Source: Cercis canadensis
Lineage: Eukaryota; Streptophyta; Magnoliopsida; Fabales; Fabaceae
DNA length: 64,000 nucleotides
Assembly (NCBI GenBank): GCA_003255065.1
Contig: QAOA01000773.1
Coordinates: 458,483-522,482, forward strand
Direction: 5' to 3'
The translations under genes were made by a program, and so were the position numbers. This document shows, piece by piece, positions 23,101 to 35,040 of the stretch; within the stretch, counting starts at the first letter, position 1; each line of letters starts with the position of its first letter. A model generated the notes under the pieces. It ran no database searches, had not been told where the DNA came from, and saw only the letters and a program-made list of their open reading frames with translations.

Positions 23101-23470
23101 CTGATTTGAAGAATCATAGAATTGCTTTGTCTTACCATTCTCTCATGCATTGTCTCCATTCTGTGTATTTTAGGAACTGGCACATAGACAACAATTCTAC
23201 TTCTGGAAGAACTATAGGAACAATAGGCTAAAACACATTTTACCAAGATCTCTTCCTGAACCTACTGCTAACCCTGCACCTCCTGCTCCTGCGTCAACTC
23301 CATCTCAGCCGTCTGTGCCTTCTCTGCCGCCAGTACCGGCTACAAATGTTGCTGGGACAGCATCATCTACACAAGCTCCTTCTCCAATGCCGTATGGTAT
23401 GCCCCCTGGATCATCTCTTGCAAAAAATGATATGAGGAATCCTGCAGTTGATCGAAGGAAGAGAAAGTGA
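20171..23470 (+). CDS. Mediator complex subunit 31 (MED31/SOH1), five coding exons
   Basis: MED31 is a small subunit of the Mediator middle module, which links transcription factors to RNA polymerase II in the nucleus. Coding exons are 20171-20220, 20495-20592, 22526-22622, 22832-22910 and 23174-23470. All introns are GT-AG and the sum is 621 nt, or 206 residues plus stop. The spliced product contains the conserved Med31 core without a gap: DDGRQRFLLELEFLQCL, NPTYIHYLAQNRYFEDEAF, LKYLQYWQRPEY, YPHCLFFLELLQ and HRQQFYFWKNYRNNRLKHI. A Pro/Ala/Ser-rich tail follows, ending in the basic DRRKRK. Length and tail match plant MED31. A short 5'-UTR intron (20085-20159, GTATGT...TTGTAG) is likely. Intron 2 is by far the longest (1.9 kb). 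Exon joins were made by hand from reading frame and homology. Confidence 0.93.
20285..20315. repeat. short tandem repeat (tagtaatt)n in MED31 intron 1
   Basis: About four direct copies of the 8-mer tagtaatt. Confidence 0.8.
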
Positions 23471-24624
23471 GTGTTTCTACATGAATCATCGTCATTTCAG
23501 AAGAAACACACACCCATTTAGTGGTCCTCCACTTTGTGATAGAGCTGCTGTGTGTTCCTTTATTAGGTGTATATTTTTTCCTTTCTGGCCTTGTATTAGG
23601 TGTATATTGAATCATAATGCAGCAAAGACATGTAAATTTGATGATATATTGGCTGAGGTGATTGTGTTTGTTTCTTTCCTTTTACGAGATTGAAGCAAGG
23701 ATAGATCAAAGTTTTTGTGCAACTAAAGTTTAGTGGAGGATCACCAATTCAGCAGTGAACTAACTTAACCTGTTTGATAGATGAATATCCTGGTTTCTTT
23801 CTTCATCTATGATCTATCCACTCTGGTTTAACATTGAAATTTCTTGGTAAAAAGTCTTCTGCAGTTAACTAGTTATGCTAAAATCAAGCGGTAAAAAAAA
23901 TGGTTATGGTCAACAAAACCAAGCCGCCCCCCCCAAAAAAAAGAATTTATGCTTTATTTGACCATTATTTAGGAAGTCTCTGCATGAACAAGAAGAAAAT
24001 AAATCCAAAAATAACGAGATCTGCACTGCGATATATAGAATCCAATTCTGGAAAAGATGTCATTAATCTCCACGCTGGGTTTTTATAAATTTTTTAACCC
24101 ATAAACGTGTGGGATGATTAAGGTTTGAGTAGTTAATAACAAAGAACAGGAAAAGTAAAAAAAAGAAAGAAAAAAAAAAAACAGTTTTGTATCGTAACCG
24201 GTTTGGGAAATCAAATTTTTTAAATGGGATAGGAATGGATAGAGTAATTTTTCTGGGTACGACCAGTCACCATCCCTATCTATTAAAAAAAAAATATATG
24301 CTATTCATCTNAAAAAAATATGCTATTCATCTTGCTATTTTATTATTCAACCATTACATAAAGAAAACGATAGAGTACAAAAGTGGACTACCCTAAAAAT
24401 ATTGATACATGATAAGTAAATGAATTGACAATAAGTGAAACAGGAAATTTTTCTACAAGTACAAGAAATATGTCGAATTTGTTTCAATGACTATATGACA
24501 AAAAAATAATAATAGAAAAAAATTATTATTTGGATCATCAAGTTTGTAAAAAATACTTATGAGTTCTTTATACATATTAATTTTAGTTCACTTCCTCTAA
24601 CATTGTTTTATATGAATAGTGAAC
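23471..24624. other. MED31 3' region and intergenic
   Basis: This interval starts in the likely 3' UTR. No further gene is seen. A small N join at 24311 repeats about 20 bp (atatgctattcatct) on both sides. Confidence 0.45.
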
Positions 24625-24837
24625 TAACCATTTTATTTTTAAGTAATTAGAGGCTATAAGTGGGTATATTTTTTACTTATGTTGTTATTCTTAATTTCTC
24701 GTTCTCTGAAAGCTATGTAGATATCCTAAGAACTCTATGTAGTTATCCTTCATCGAATATATAATTATATCCCATAGTGCACTTTAATTTATTTCTTAAC
24801 ATGAAAGATCAAATTTTTCACAAACAAAGATCATTAT
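24625..24837. repeat. first copy of duplicated segment at an N join
   Basis: This 213-bp segment is repeated with a few substitutions at 24839-25051, directly after the N at 24838. Probably an unmerged contig overlap. Confidence 0.85.
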
Positions 24838-24838
24838 N

Positions 24839-25051
24839 TAACCATTTTATTTCTAAGTAATTAGAGGCTATAAGTGCGTATATTTTTTACTTACGTTGTT
24901 ATTCTTAATTTCTCGTTCTCTGAAAGCTATGTAGATATCCTAAGAACTCTATGGAGTTATCCTTCATCCAATATATAATTATATCCCATAGTGCACTTTA
25001 ATTTATTTCTTAACATGAAAGATCAATTTTTCCACAAACAAAAATCATTAT
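24839..25051. repeat. second copy of duplicated segment at an N join
   Basis: Repeats 24625-24837. See that entry. Confidence 0.85.
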
Positions 25052-25844
25052 AAATAAAATGATAACCTCTAAGAAACAAGATTAGTTTCAAGTAAATATA
25101 AATTTATCCTATAATATGTAGATATTCTTTTAACCTATATAATTATCCTTTTGTATTTTTCTTTTTGTAAGTATCTTTTTAACTTTATGTGATTTTTTTT
25201 TTGTAATATATAATTAATTATCACAATATAACAAAACGAATAATTTATTATTGATATAAACATTACTAAAAGAACGAAATCAAAATTAATATATACCACG
25301 AATTTATTTTAAATTTTATAACCCCAACAATAGTACTAACATATTTTTAGAGGAAATGACGTTGATGGTGTGGGACGACGACACTTGGGATATATAGATT
25401 GAGGCACACATGATTGAAAACCCAGCACTTGTGTGTTTTAATCATTCTGTAGTCTATAGACTACATATAGTAGAGTCTCAATCAAAAGCGCATATGTTTT
25501 CCCCTCAATAACTCGTCCAGCGCCACCAGTGCCACTGCCAAGCGCCAATCCCACCATTCCTCTGAGTTTGACCGTCTCTTCCCTTCCCCTTAACGCGCTG
25601 ATAAAACTTGTGTAATTCATATTATTTAGTCCCCAGTTGCCATCCCGAGTCCACCATCTCCAATATTCAAATGAATAAAAAACTAAGATTTTAACGCGCA
25701 TTTCTCTTGTTCAACACTTGGATCTGATATTGATTGCTTCACTTCCCCCTTCGCCTTCTGTGACTTGCATTTCAGTGGGCGAAGAAAAATTCCAACACCC
25801 TTCTTCTGAATCTGATTCACACACCCAGAAACGTCTTCGATCCC
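25052..25844. other. intergenic and GAUT9 promoter / 5' UTR
   Basis: Non-coding. From about 25700 the sequence becomes C/T-rich, as expected for the GAUT9 leader. A single clear TATA box could not be chosen. Confidence 0.4.
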
Positions 25845-28189
25845 ATGGCGGTTGCCGTCAGAGGAAGCCGAGCTGGAGGAGGAGGATCAGGTGGATTCAA
25901 CCTCCTTAGCTTCTTCTCATACCGGATCTTCGTTTCTGCTATGTTCTCTCTCCTTTTCATTGCCACGTTTTCTGTTCTCTTCAGCACCAATCCATCCACA
26001 CCACAAGATGAATCTGTAAGTTCCAAACTCTATGCATTTTGCTTGATTTTTCGATTTTGATTGAAACCCAATTTGCAGTTACTCAATTTGGAATTGACCC
26101 GTTATTGCAGTTTCACTATCGAACATAATCCACTTAGGAATTTGAGGATTGAACGAATCCATGTAACGATTTTTATTCAAACCCAGTTTGTAGTTACTCA
26201 ATTTGGAACGACCCGTTATTACAGCTTCACTATAGAGCATAACCCAGATAGGAATTTTGAGGATTTGAACAAATCCATGTTGTGATTTTGATTGAATTGA
26301 AACCCAGTTTGCATTTACTCAATTTGGAACTTATCCATTATTACAGTTTCACTATAATGCATAATCCACATAATTTAACTGTATGAGTGAATCCCATGTA
26401 ATGACGTGTGATTGACTGATTGTGATGTTTGCTACAGGCACTTCCCACAACTGGTAATGCGTATGTGCATCGAACATTTTTGGCATTGAAATCTGACCCA
26501 CTTAGAACCCGAGTGGATTTGATACATAAGCAAGCTAATGATCATATAACACTTGTGAATGCGTATGCCACTTATGCGAGAAAGCTCAAGATTGAAATTT
26601 CAAGGCAATTGAGGATGTTTGATGAGCTGGCACAAAATTTTTCGGATATTTCGTTGAAGCCAACTTATAGAGCATCACTGTTCGAGTCAGATGGTATTGA
26701 TGAGGACGTTCTTAGGCAGTTTGAGAAGGAGGTGAAGGATAGAGTGAAAATTGCACGTTTGATAATTGCAGAGGCAAAAGAGAATTATGATAATCAGTTA
26801 AAAATTCAGAAGTTGAAGGATACAATATTTGCGGTTAACGAGTCGCTTATAAAGGCAAAGAAGAATGGGGCACTTGCAAGCTTGATTGCTGCCAAATCCA
26901 TTCCTAAGAGCTTGCATTGCTTGGCAATGAGGCTAGTAGGTGAGAGGATTTCAAATCCCGAGAAATATAGGGATGAGGAGCCTAAGCCAGAGTTTGAAGA
27001 CCCCAGTTTGTATCATTATGCCATATTTTCAGATAATGTGATAGCTTTGTCGGTGGTGGTGAGATCTGTGGTGAAGAATGCAATGGAACCATGGAAGCAT
27101 GTTTTCCATGTGGTTACAGACCGGATGAATGTTGCAGCAATGAAGGTTTGGTTTAAGATGAGGCCTATTGAAGGGGGTGCACATTTAGAGGTGAAGGCAG
27201 TAGAAGAGTACACATTCTTAAATTCATCGTATGTCCCATTGTTGAGACAACTTGAATCAGCAAATCTGCAGAAATTTTACTTTGAGAGTCGGGCAAAGGA
27301 TGCAACAACAGCTGCACCTAAGATTAAATTTAGGAACCCTCCTAAGTATTCCATGCTGAACCATCTTCGGTTTTATTTGCCAGAGATGTACCCTAAATTG
27401 CCTAAAATCTTATTCTTGGATGATGATGTTGTGGTTCAAAAGGACTTGACAGGTTTGTGGAAAATTGATTTGGATGGGAAGGTGAATGGTGCTGTTGAGA
27501 CCTGCTTTGGCTCCTTCCATCGATTTTCCCAGTATTTGAATTTCTCTCATCCTTTAATCAAGGAGAGACTCAATCCAAAAGCTTGTGCTTGGGCGTATGG
27601 TATGAATATATTTGATCTTGATGCTTGGAGGCATGAAAAGTTAACAGAGCAGTACCATTACTGGCAGACCATGGTAAGTTACTATTGTTTTTGACTTAAC
27701 TCCCCCTTTGTGCTGATAAATTTTTGCTGGCAGCTATGTCAATTGCTCATTACCTTTTCTCCCTAGGACATGGATTTTCCGTGCAAAAGCTATAAATTCT
27801 CTCAAAAATTACCTTACTAATGCTCTAGCTCTTCCTTTGTAATATCAGTAAACTTCATGGGTTAGTCTGCATCTGAAATCACTAAATTCCTTTTCCATTG
27901 ATTCTTTCATCAGAATGAAGACCGAACTTTATGGAAATTGGGGACGCTCCCTCCTGGTCTGATTACGTTCTATTCCACAACCAAGTCATTGGACAAATCC
28001 TGGCACGTTCTTGGGCTAGGATACAATCCCAGTATTAGCATGGATGAGATCAACAATGCCGCAGTCATTCATTACAACGGAAACATGAAACCTTGGCTTG
28101 ATATTGCTCTGAACCAATATAAGAACCTGTGGACCAAATACGTGGACAACGAAATGGAATTTGTGCAGATGTGCAATTTTGGCCTCTAA
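25845..28189 (+). CDS. alpha-1,4-galacturonosyltransferase 9-like (GAUT9), three exons
   Basis: A Golgi type II membrane glycosyltransferase of CAZy family GT8, GAUT clade, which transfers galacturonic acid from UDP-GalA during pectin synthesis (GAUT9's own activity is mainly inferred from the family). Exons are 25845-26015, 26438-27673 and 27914-28189, giving 560 residues, essentially the length of Arabidopsis GAUT9. A short cytosolic tail (MAVAVRGSRAGGG) and one membrane anchor (residues about 27-46) lead into a stem with the conserved LKIQKLKDTIFAVNE. The catalytic domain follows, with LHCLAMRLVGERI, the nucleotide-sugar/metal DDD motif at residues 385-387 (FLDDDVVVQKD), and GNMKPW at 525-530. 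It ends in CNFGL, the usual GAUT8/9 C-terminus. Both introns are GT-AG and keep frame. The N-terminus and GMNIFDL favour GAUT9 over GAUT8/QUA1. Confidence 0.95.
26053..26407 (+). repeat. three tandem 115-124 bp units in GAUT9 intron 1
   Basis: Units start at about 26053, 26169 and 26284. Each contains gattttgattgaaaccca, ttactcaatttggaa, ttattacagtttcactat, and aatccatgt. Divergence between units is about 10-20 percent and no N is present, so this is a real intronic tandem array. It fills most of the 422-bp intron. Confidence 0.88.
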
Positions 28190-29650
28190 TTGTAATAAAC
28201 CCTATGCAGATATCAGCCAGGTGCTTGAATCAAGGCGTACATGGTGGTTTACCATATTCTTTCAGATTTTTGGATCTCATGTTAACCGTAGCCTTTCAGA
28301 GCGAAGCTCTTTGTCATCATCACATTTCTTCTACATTGGAAATTCCATCTGATAATTTCATTATTACTGATTTTCAGATGCCAAGTGTTAACCGCAATGA
28401 ACTGATTTCGAATTTGTACACTTACTATTTATTCTTTGATTTGATCAGATTTAGAATTTACACATTCTCTGCTGGCAGTGTTGTGACAGATAAGAAAGCC
28501 CTGCTGTTTTACCTCTGTAATACACCTACTGCATGCTATTCTTGTTTATTTTTGGATTTGCCTCTCTTTTTATTTTCTTGTTCATGAATATACATATCAT
28601 AGAGGAAGGCCTTGTGTAAGTGTGCTTTGTTTGCATGGATATGCTTTTAATTGAAGGATATTGCTGCCATATGCAGTTGTGGATCCACTTTATCTTGTTT
28701 ATTTAACAGGAATATAGATTCATGTTGATTTAGTTACATTGGGATATAAATTCTGTCAATGCAGTTTTCAAACAAAAATTAAGCATAAGATGTTCTTGTG
28801 AGAAACTTCCTTCAAGTGAGGCATCAATCTTCACCATGCAATCTTTGCATGGTAATCATCATCACTTCCAGCACATGTACTTGCTTGTCCAAAAGAGAGG
28901 TAATAGGACTGGTTGTTGTTGGAAGCATGAAGTATAGCTATGTGTATGGTATGGAGATGCCACTTCCATGCTTGTGCAATTTTTTGGGGTCACTCCTTAA
29001 GATTGACAAGTTGTATATTTATTGTTTTGATGCTGAAAGGAATTAAGAGGCTGGTGAGATTAATAAATTCAGTTAGTTGCAAGACAAGCATAATTGTTGT
29101 TGTCAAACTATATGCTGTAGCAAGCCTATAGGAATTGGTTGGTAGTGATAGTTTTGAATAATTTGCTAGACATTTAAAACTAACAATTGGAATGATTCAT
29201 ACCATTTATTTTATTAAGCCCACCCCTAAAAGATTTTTTTTTTTTCTTTGTATTACTTGAGTCTATGAAAGTTTATAAAATTGATCAAAATAATATTTTT
29301 TTTTTACTATGACTGGGTCTTTGAAAATGATTAATTTGATTATTTTTGAATTTTCAAAAACTAAGTGGTGTGGGAATTGGACCCAAAGATTTTTTTAGGA
29401 CTTTTTAGATAAAGAGTTGGGCTCTGATTGGGCCATGTTTGATCCAAACTAATCATTTCTGAGGCCCTGATCCATGTGAGGCCCAGTTGTAAGGACCAGC
29501 TTCAATAAACTTTGTTTGAGGTTTTTTTTTTTTTTTTTGCTAATGGTAAACTTGGATTGACTCGACTTTTTACAAGCGTTGTACAACCCCTGCCCCTTAT
29601 TTTAGTGGACATTCCAACTCTTGCCCAATAGAGAAATGATATTTGCATTA
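28190..29650. other. GAUT9 3' UTR and intergenic
   Basis: Contains the GAUT9 3' UTR (length not determinable) followed by AT-rich intergenic DNA. The open frames here are short and show no domain. Confidence 0.4.
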
Positions 29651-30010
29651 TTAAAGTTAGTGGTAATACTATGCTATCCCCACTAAATATGGTAGCGTTA
29701 ACCACCCCTAATTGGGGTTTTTGAAATTAATGTGACTGTAAAAATTTCGAAAGTTGAGTTATAGAACAATTTGTTTTTTATAAAATGCATAAAGGGTGCG
29801 ATAAAAAAAAAAAAGAAATTAAAAAATAACATGGAATAGTGAATTTTTTTTTTTTTTTTTTATATAAACTCAAATTCTATTGATTGTTTTAGAATTTGAC
29901 TTATAATAGATAATTTAATTTTTTGAGATTTTTAATAACATTAAATTCATGTCGTGAATTCCATCAAAACCTGGGTAACATTACCCTTNACTTAGTCGGG
30001 GTTACTTAGT
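29650..30010. mobile_element. MITE family B copy (hairpin type), with N at 29989
   Basis: The left end (taatactatgctatcccc) and the reverse complement of the right end (ggggatgactaagtaacccc) are loosely inverted. The interior (tgactgtaaaaatttcgaaagttgagtta) matches the core of the elements at 5748-6128 and 32785-33025. Heavily decayed. Confidence 0.4.
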
Positions 30011-30744
30011 CATCCCCCAATTTAAATACTATTATATGACAAGTGTAGAATGGAAGAGATATTCATTTATATATTTGTAAAAATCATAACTTCAAAAAAT
30101 ATAGAGTCGGTTAATTCTCCTTTGAAGAGCAGCAATATTTTGTTTTCTATGCCACATAATAGCAGCCATTATTATTGGGTTTTATTAATGTTTTTGTCTT
30201 GGAATCAAAATAATAACATATTCAACAAATAAATTTAATTATCCTTTAAATTCTAAAAGTAGATTTTAAAAGCTCCACTAATGAGGCCTACTAAATTGAC
30301 CATTCAGTAATTTTTCCTTCTCCTTTACTTTTACTTGAAATTGAAATTTGTCAGAGAAATGTGAAATGATTCCTGCCATAAGCCCATAGTCGTAAATTGT
30401 GGCTATATGGAGAAGAAAGGCATAGTTATGACTTATAAAATTGAAAGGCTCACACCCACAACCAAATAGCAACTACCAACCTTCTGGTTCCATTGAATCA
30501 ATGCATCTTTAGGATTTTCTTATAACATAAATAATGTCATGGAAAAATATTTTTAGTGGAAAATAATTCTTTAGAAAATATTTTCATGTAAGAATATATT
30601 TTAATATATTCTTATAAAATACTTCCAGTTGAAAATATGTTTTCAGAAAAGAGAAAGAGTGACTTGTTTTGGAACATATTTTTTCGTGCTTATTGAAAGA
30701 GGAAGCATTTCCCTTCTTACAGCCATTGACTTTGGAAGAAACTT

Positions 30745-31395
30745 AGAAGGCATGGACACGGAACTTTGCTGCCGTGTCCCCGTGTTCGACGCACCGTGGA
30801 CACTGACACAACTACAATATGTGTTTGACATGTGTACAGACATGTCCAAATAAATAAAAAAAAAAAATTGCATCTTAGACACGCAGCTGACACACGGCAT
30901 GGACACGGCTTGCTATTTTTTTTTCCATTTTTCTTTAAATAAAGATAACTTAATGAACCAAAAATAGAGGCTATGGTTTTTATTGATGATGGAGATTAAA
31001 AATTATCATGAATAGGCTATCGAGGTCAATCAACAAGATTAGCAGACTTTAATCTTTTTGTTTGTATGCAATAAATATGCTAAGGAATGGATAGATTAAA
31101 ATGAATAGGTGATATTCCTTGACTGTGTTGTGAAAGGATGGATTAAAATAACTTGATAATTTCCTTTGTAATTGTATTTATTTTGGAAGGGATATTAATA
31201 TTTTATACAGGTGGAATTTATGTCCTTTTTTTTGTGAGAGAATATGATATAAATGTTCAATCTTTTGATAAAATATGAATCTACTTAAAATTTTATTTGT
31301 ATTATTTGATTAATACACACACATATATATATATACACTGTGTCGTGTCTTGTATTTTTTAAAATTTTCCATGTCCGTGTCTGTGCTTCCTAAAA
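30745..31395. mobile_element. possible decayed DNA element with gacacgg ends
   Basis: The left end aggcatggacacgg and the reverse complement of the right end (gaagcacagacacggacatgg) are similar in inverted orientation, and further gacacg-type motifs are clustered inside both ends. No target duplication was found. Confidence 0.3.
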
Positions 31396-32784
31396 AAATG
31401 TTGTAAATTTTCAATTCTAATTTTTTTTTTTTTAGTGATCCAATTCTCAAATTTTTAGTGTATATATATATATTTCTTTGAAAGAATCCAATGCGCTTAA
31501 AAATGTGAGAAAGTTTGACATCAACACTGTGTTTTAATCTGTCATTCCCATGTGCTTTGTTAGAAACACATGTGGTGTGGACTAGATGCATTAGGTGTCT
31601 CATCATCAAGTTTAAAACATATATAATTAGAAAGACATTATTAATTATCTTTTTTTTTTATCATTATTCAAGTAAAAAGTAGACAAGTTTCGTAAAAGGA
31701 AAAAAAAAAAAAGACCAAGAATTAGGTAAGCATATGATCAAAAACATAACTAACTTTCAACATTGGCGAATTAAAAAAAGGTTTAGCTAACTTTCAATAA
31801 CAATTGTTCTGGTTAATGATACTAATTATATATAACCGTCACATATGTAAGGTGATAATTTATTAAAATATTATGAATTTTTCTTTTCTTAATAAGTTTT
31901 TACAACAAATAAGGAATAAATTAGTGTGTTTACATTCAAAAATAAAATAGTTAAAACGCTAATTTGAACTTAAGTAATTTAAAAAATTAAATGTTTTAAA
32001 TATTAAAAGGGACTAGTAAAGAGAGTAAGGAAAGAAAATTGAGTCCATGATCTATGTGTCTCATGCATGGCACCTCTTCTAAATATAAAATAAAGGTATT
32101 TTTCAAGCTCAAGATTTTAGGGGATAAGAATTCAAACTTGGAACTTCAACATTTTTTTAGAGATCTTTAAACTATTTTGTATTGTGTGTGTTTAATAAAA
32201 CTAGAGCTTTTAATGATAGAAGTTCTATCACCATTGTATTCTACTCTCACCCTTATTACTATTGAAATGCGCTCCTTTCTCATATAGAATATAAAAGGAT
32301 GAAAGTGATGTGTGGGTATGTTGTAAACTTAGTGAAAGACAATTGAAAATTCCATTAATTGATCAAATTAAATACATTTTCACATGATTTAATATGATTA
32401 TTAGTAATATCCCACTCACCATCCAATATTAATGTTGAATTTCATAATTTTATTGAAAGAGCAAATTAGATTAAATTGAATAAAAAAAAAAGCCTTTGTT
32501 AACACATAATTTAAAAACAGGAAAAAATTGCAAATAATAATTTTTAGGTACAAATAATCATATTAAATCATACTGTTGAGATCCAGGTTTAAATACGTAT
32601 TTTTCTAGTTAAAAAATTTAGCTTTATGCCAATAATCTTGAAGTTAGTGGCATCTCTTTTGGTTATAGAAATTATAGTGTTTATATCAAGGATTTTACTC
32701 CTGTGTTATGCTCCTTTCATCTTTACCATTGCATTTTATTTCCTTGTAACCCAAAAAAAAATTAGCTTTATGAAAAGGTGAAAT
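31396..32784. other. intergenic, no gene seen
   Basis: Very AT-rich DNA with poly-A/T runs and (AT)n microsatellites. Nothing else recognised. Confidence 0.4.
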
Positions 32785-33025
32785 ACTAAGCTAACCTACC
32801 CCCTTTCAGTTGAAGGGATTTCGATAGGGCTTTGAAGGTTATTTTGGTGTTATTGTGAAAATCTCAAAAAAATTGAGTTATCCAATATCATACAAATACC
32901 AAAACAATTGACAAAAATTGAGTTTAATTAACAAAGACANTTAATAAAGACAAAAAAAAAAAAAACTCAAAATTTAAATAGAAGGGGTAACTCTATCCCT
33001 CTCTAAGAGGGGGTAGCTTATGCTA
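32785..33025. mobile_element. MITE family B copy
   Basis: The left end tactaagctaacctacccc resembles the reverse complement of the right end (agcataagctaccccctc). The interior ttattgtgaaaatctcaaaaaaattgagttat is the family core. A single N at 32940 falls inside, with about 15 bp (ttaat...aaagaca) repeated across it. Confidence 0.5.
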
Positions 33026-33455
33026 TGTTTGTATGGATGGAGCATAAGAGGAAGGGAGAGAATAGAAGGGGAAAAAGTGATATTACATTGTTTGAAAGAT
33101 TTTTAAACAAGGAGAACTAATGGAAAGGAAAGGGACCTAGTTCCAATATATCCCCCTCAAACCCCCAAATTTCTTTCCCCTCCAAATTAGGGTGGAAGCA
33201 ATGGAATGAAACATCTTTTAAATTAAACATAAAGATTATATTAAAAATTTACTTTTATAATGTATTCCTTCCCTTCTACTTTCACTTTAACTCTCAAATA
33301 GGAGGAAGGTAGTTAAATATTCATCTACATTTCTTACTTAAATATCCAAAACAAGGGGAAGGTAACTCCCCATCCTTCGCCTTCCTTCCTATCACATCCC
33401 ATTATGATCTATTTCATTCATTTCCTTTCAAACTTCCAAACATAACATTAGTGTT
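33026..33455. mobile_element. possible hAT-type MITE remnant
   Basis: The left tgctatgtttgtatgg and the reverse complement of the right end (tgttatgtttggaagtttg) form loose inverted ends around purine-rich (aaggggaa) and pyrimidine-rich arms. No target duplication was confirmed. Confidence 0.3.
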
Positions 33456-34120
33456 CGCCTTACGAAAAATCATATTAGTCATATAGAATAGACATATATA
33501 CTTGATTTGGTAAATAAGGAAACAATGCTATTGCCTAGATAAATTACGAGGGCGAAATTAAATTGCAGGATGAACATTAAGGAGTAAAGTATACTAGAAT
33601 AATCATTAATAAAAAAACTTAATTATTCTTTTTTTTTGCCATATATAAAAATCCTAATTTTTTGGGAAAACTCTACAAATTTTTGAAAAGTTATTCCTTT
33701 GATTATGTCATTAGTAACTATCCAAATCGTAATTTCATTTGCAAAATTTCTTGTCATAAATCATAGTTAATCCATCATGCTGATTGATTCATTAGTTGAC
33801 TTGACATTATAGATTGTGAATACTGAATAGTAAATAACGAAAGGATTAAGGAAGGAAACGAGGAAGCACCAAAAAAGAAAAAGGAAATCATGCAAGACTA
33901 GACGTCACTATTTTGATTTTTCCTTTAGCACATTCAACGGTCATGATTTCCACCTACCGATTGGTGGACAACTTTGACCCGTGCGTTTATATCATAGGAG
34001 GAACTGGGAAAGAGATTTTGTCAGAAAGGGTAGTAGTTGGCAAGCCGTCGGCTTGCAGCACCAATTGCAAATTGCATTATTCAATTCAATTCAACTGTAC
34101 ATTGATCGTTTTCTTCACTT
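33456..34120. other. intergenic / upstream of 6PGDH
   Basis: No gene. A 74-codon plus-strand frame at 33913-34137 runs through the promoter of the 6PGDH gene and has no domain. Confidence 0.4.
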
Positions 34121-34123
34121 TTT

Positions 34124-34133
34124 TATATAATAA
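34124..34133 (+). promoter_or_regulatory. TATA box of the 6PGDH gene
   Basis: tatataataa lies about 80 bp upstream of the end of the 5'-UTR exon (34205). Transcription would start near 34155. Confidence 0.5.
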
Positions 34134-34173
34134 TTAGCTATCCTATTCTGTCCTCCGCGATACCCAGATCTGA

Positions 34174-35040
34174 ATTTCTCTAGTTCCGTTGATTTCACAA
34201 ACCAGGTTTGCCCTTTAAGCTTCTTTTGCTCTTTTTTATTCTCGCTTTACTGTAAGTGTTGTTGGTATATACTATCTTGCTTTGGTTGATCAAAAATTTG
34301 TACTTTACATCTTTTACTTCCCTTTTTGGCTTGAATTTGATTCTATTTGTTTTGTTTTGGGTTGTGGAAGATCAAGACAGTGATTGCTTTTTCTGGGTTT
34401 GGCCTTAATTTTGCTGATCAGGGTTTACATTCTAAATTATTTGTTGATTGAATCTGGTTTCTAATCAAAGTGGCCTGTTACTTATATTGATGGGGTTGGT
34501 TTGTTTGATCATGATTTTGGTAATATTGGTTTGCCATGCAGTAGATTCACTTCCTTCCACAAGTTATGGATTATATGGTTCATTGGGTTTACTCTGTATG
34601 ATTGAGTTTGTAAATGTGAGATCTTGCAAAGCTTGGTTGTTTTCAGTATTTCTCGCAGGAAAGTATTGATTTTGATAATCTGATTGCTGTTTGTGTATAA
34701 TAGAACTGTATTTTCTGGGCTTTGAAGGCCTGGTTTTTGCTTGATTTGTGCCAATTCAGAAAATATAAACTTGTTGGATAGTTTTGGTCAATACTAATCA
34801 CTAGGATAAGTGAATAGGAGCTTATCATCTCTTTGTTGGTGCAAACTTAAGAACTGGATCCATAATGTGAAGTTACTCTAGTGTTTCTATAGTATGATCT
34901 TACTGCCAACTCAATGGGGATCTCACTCGTGTTGGATGTTATTTTATTTTTCTAGAGGAAATTTATGGAATCATCGTACTTGTCCATAACTGAATTCTTC
35001 ATTTTTCTCCCACTCATACTCTTTGTTCTTGAAATATGTT
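34174..35040. repeat. first copy of an 867-bp duplication at an N join
   Basis: Practically identical to 35042-35908; one substitution (ctttactgtaag versus ctttactttaag) was noticed. The copies are separated only by the N at 35041. Probably an unmerged overlap and not a tandem duplication. Confidence 0.93.
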
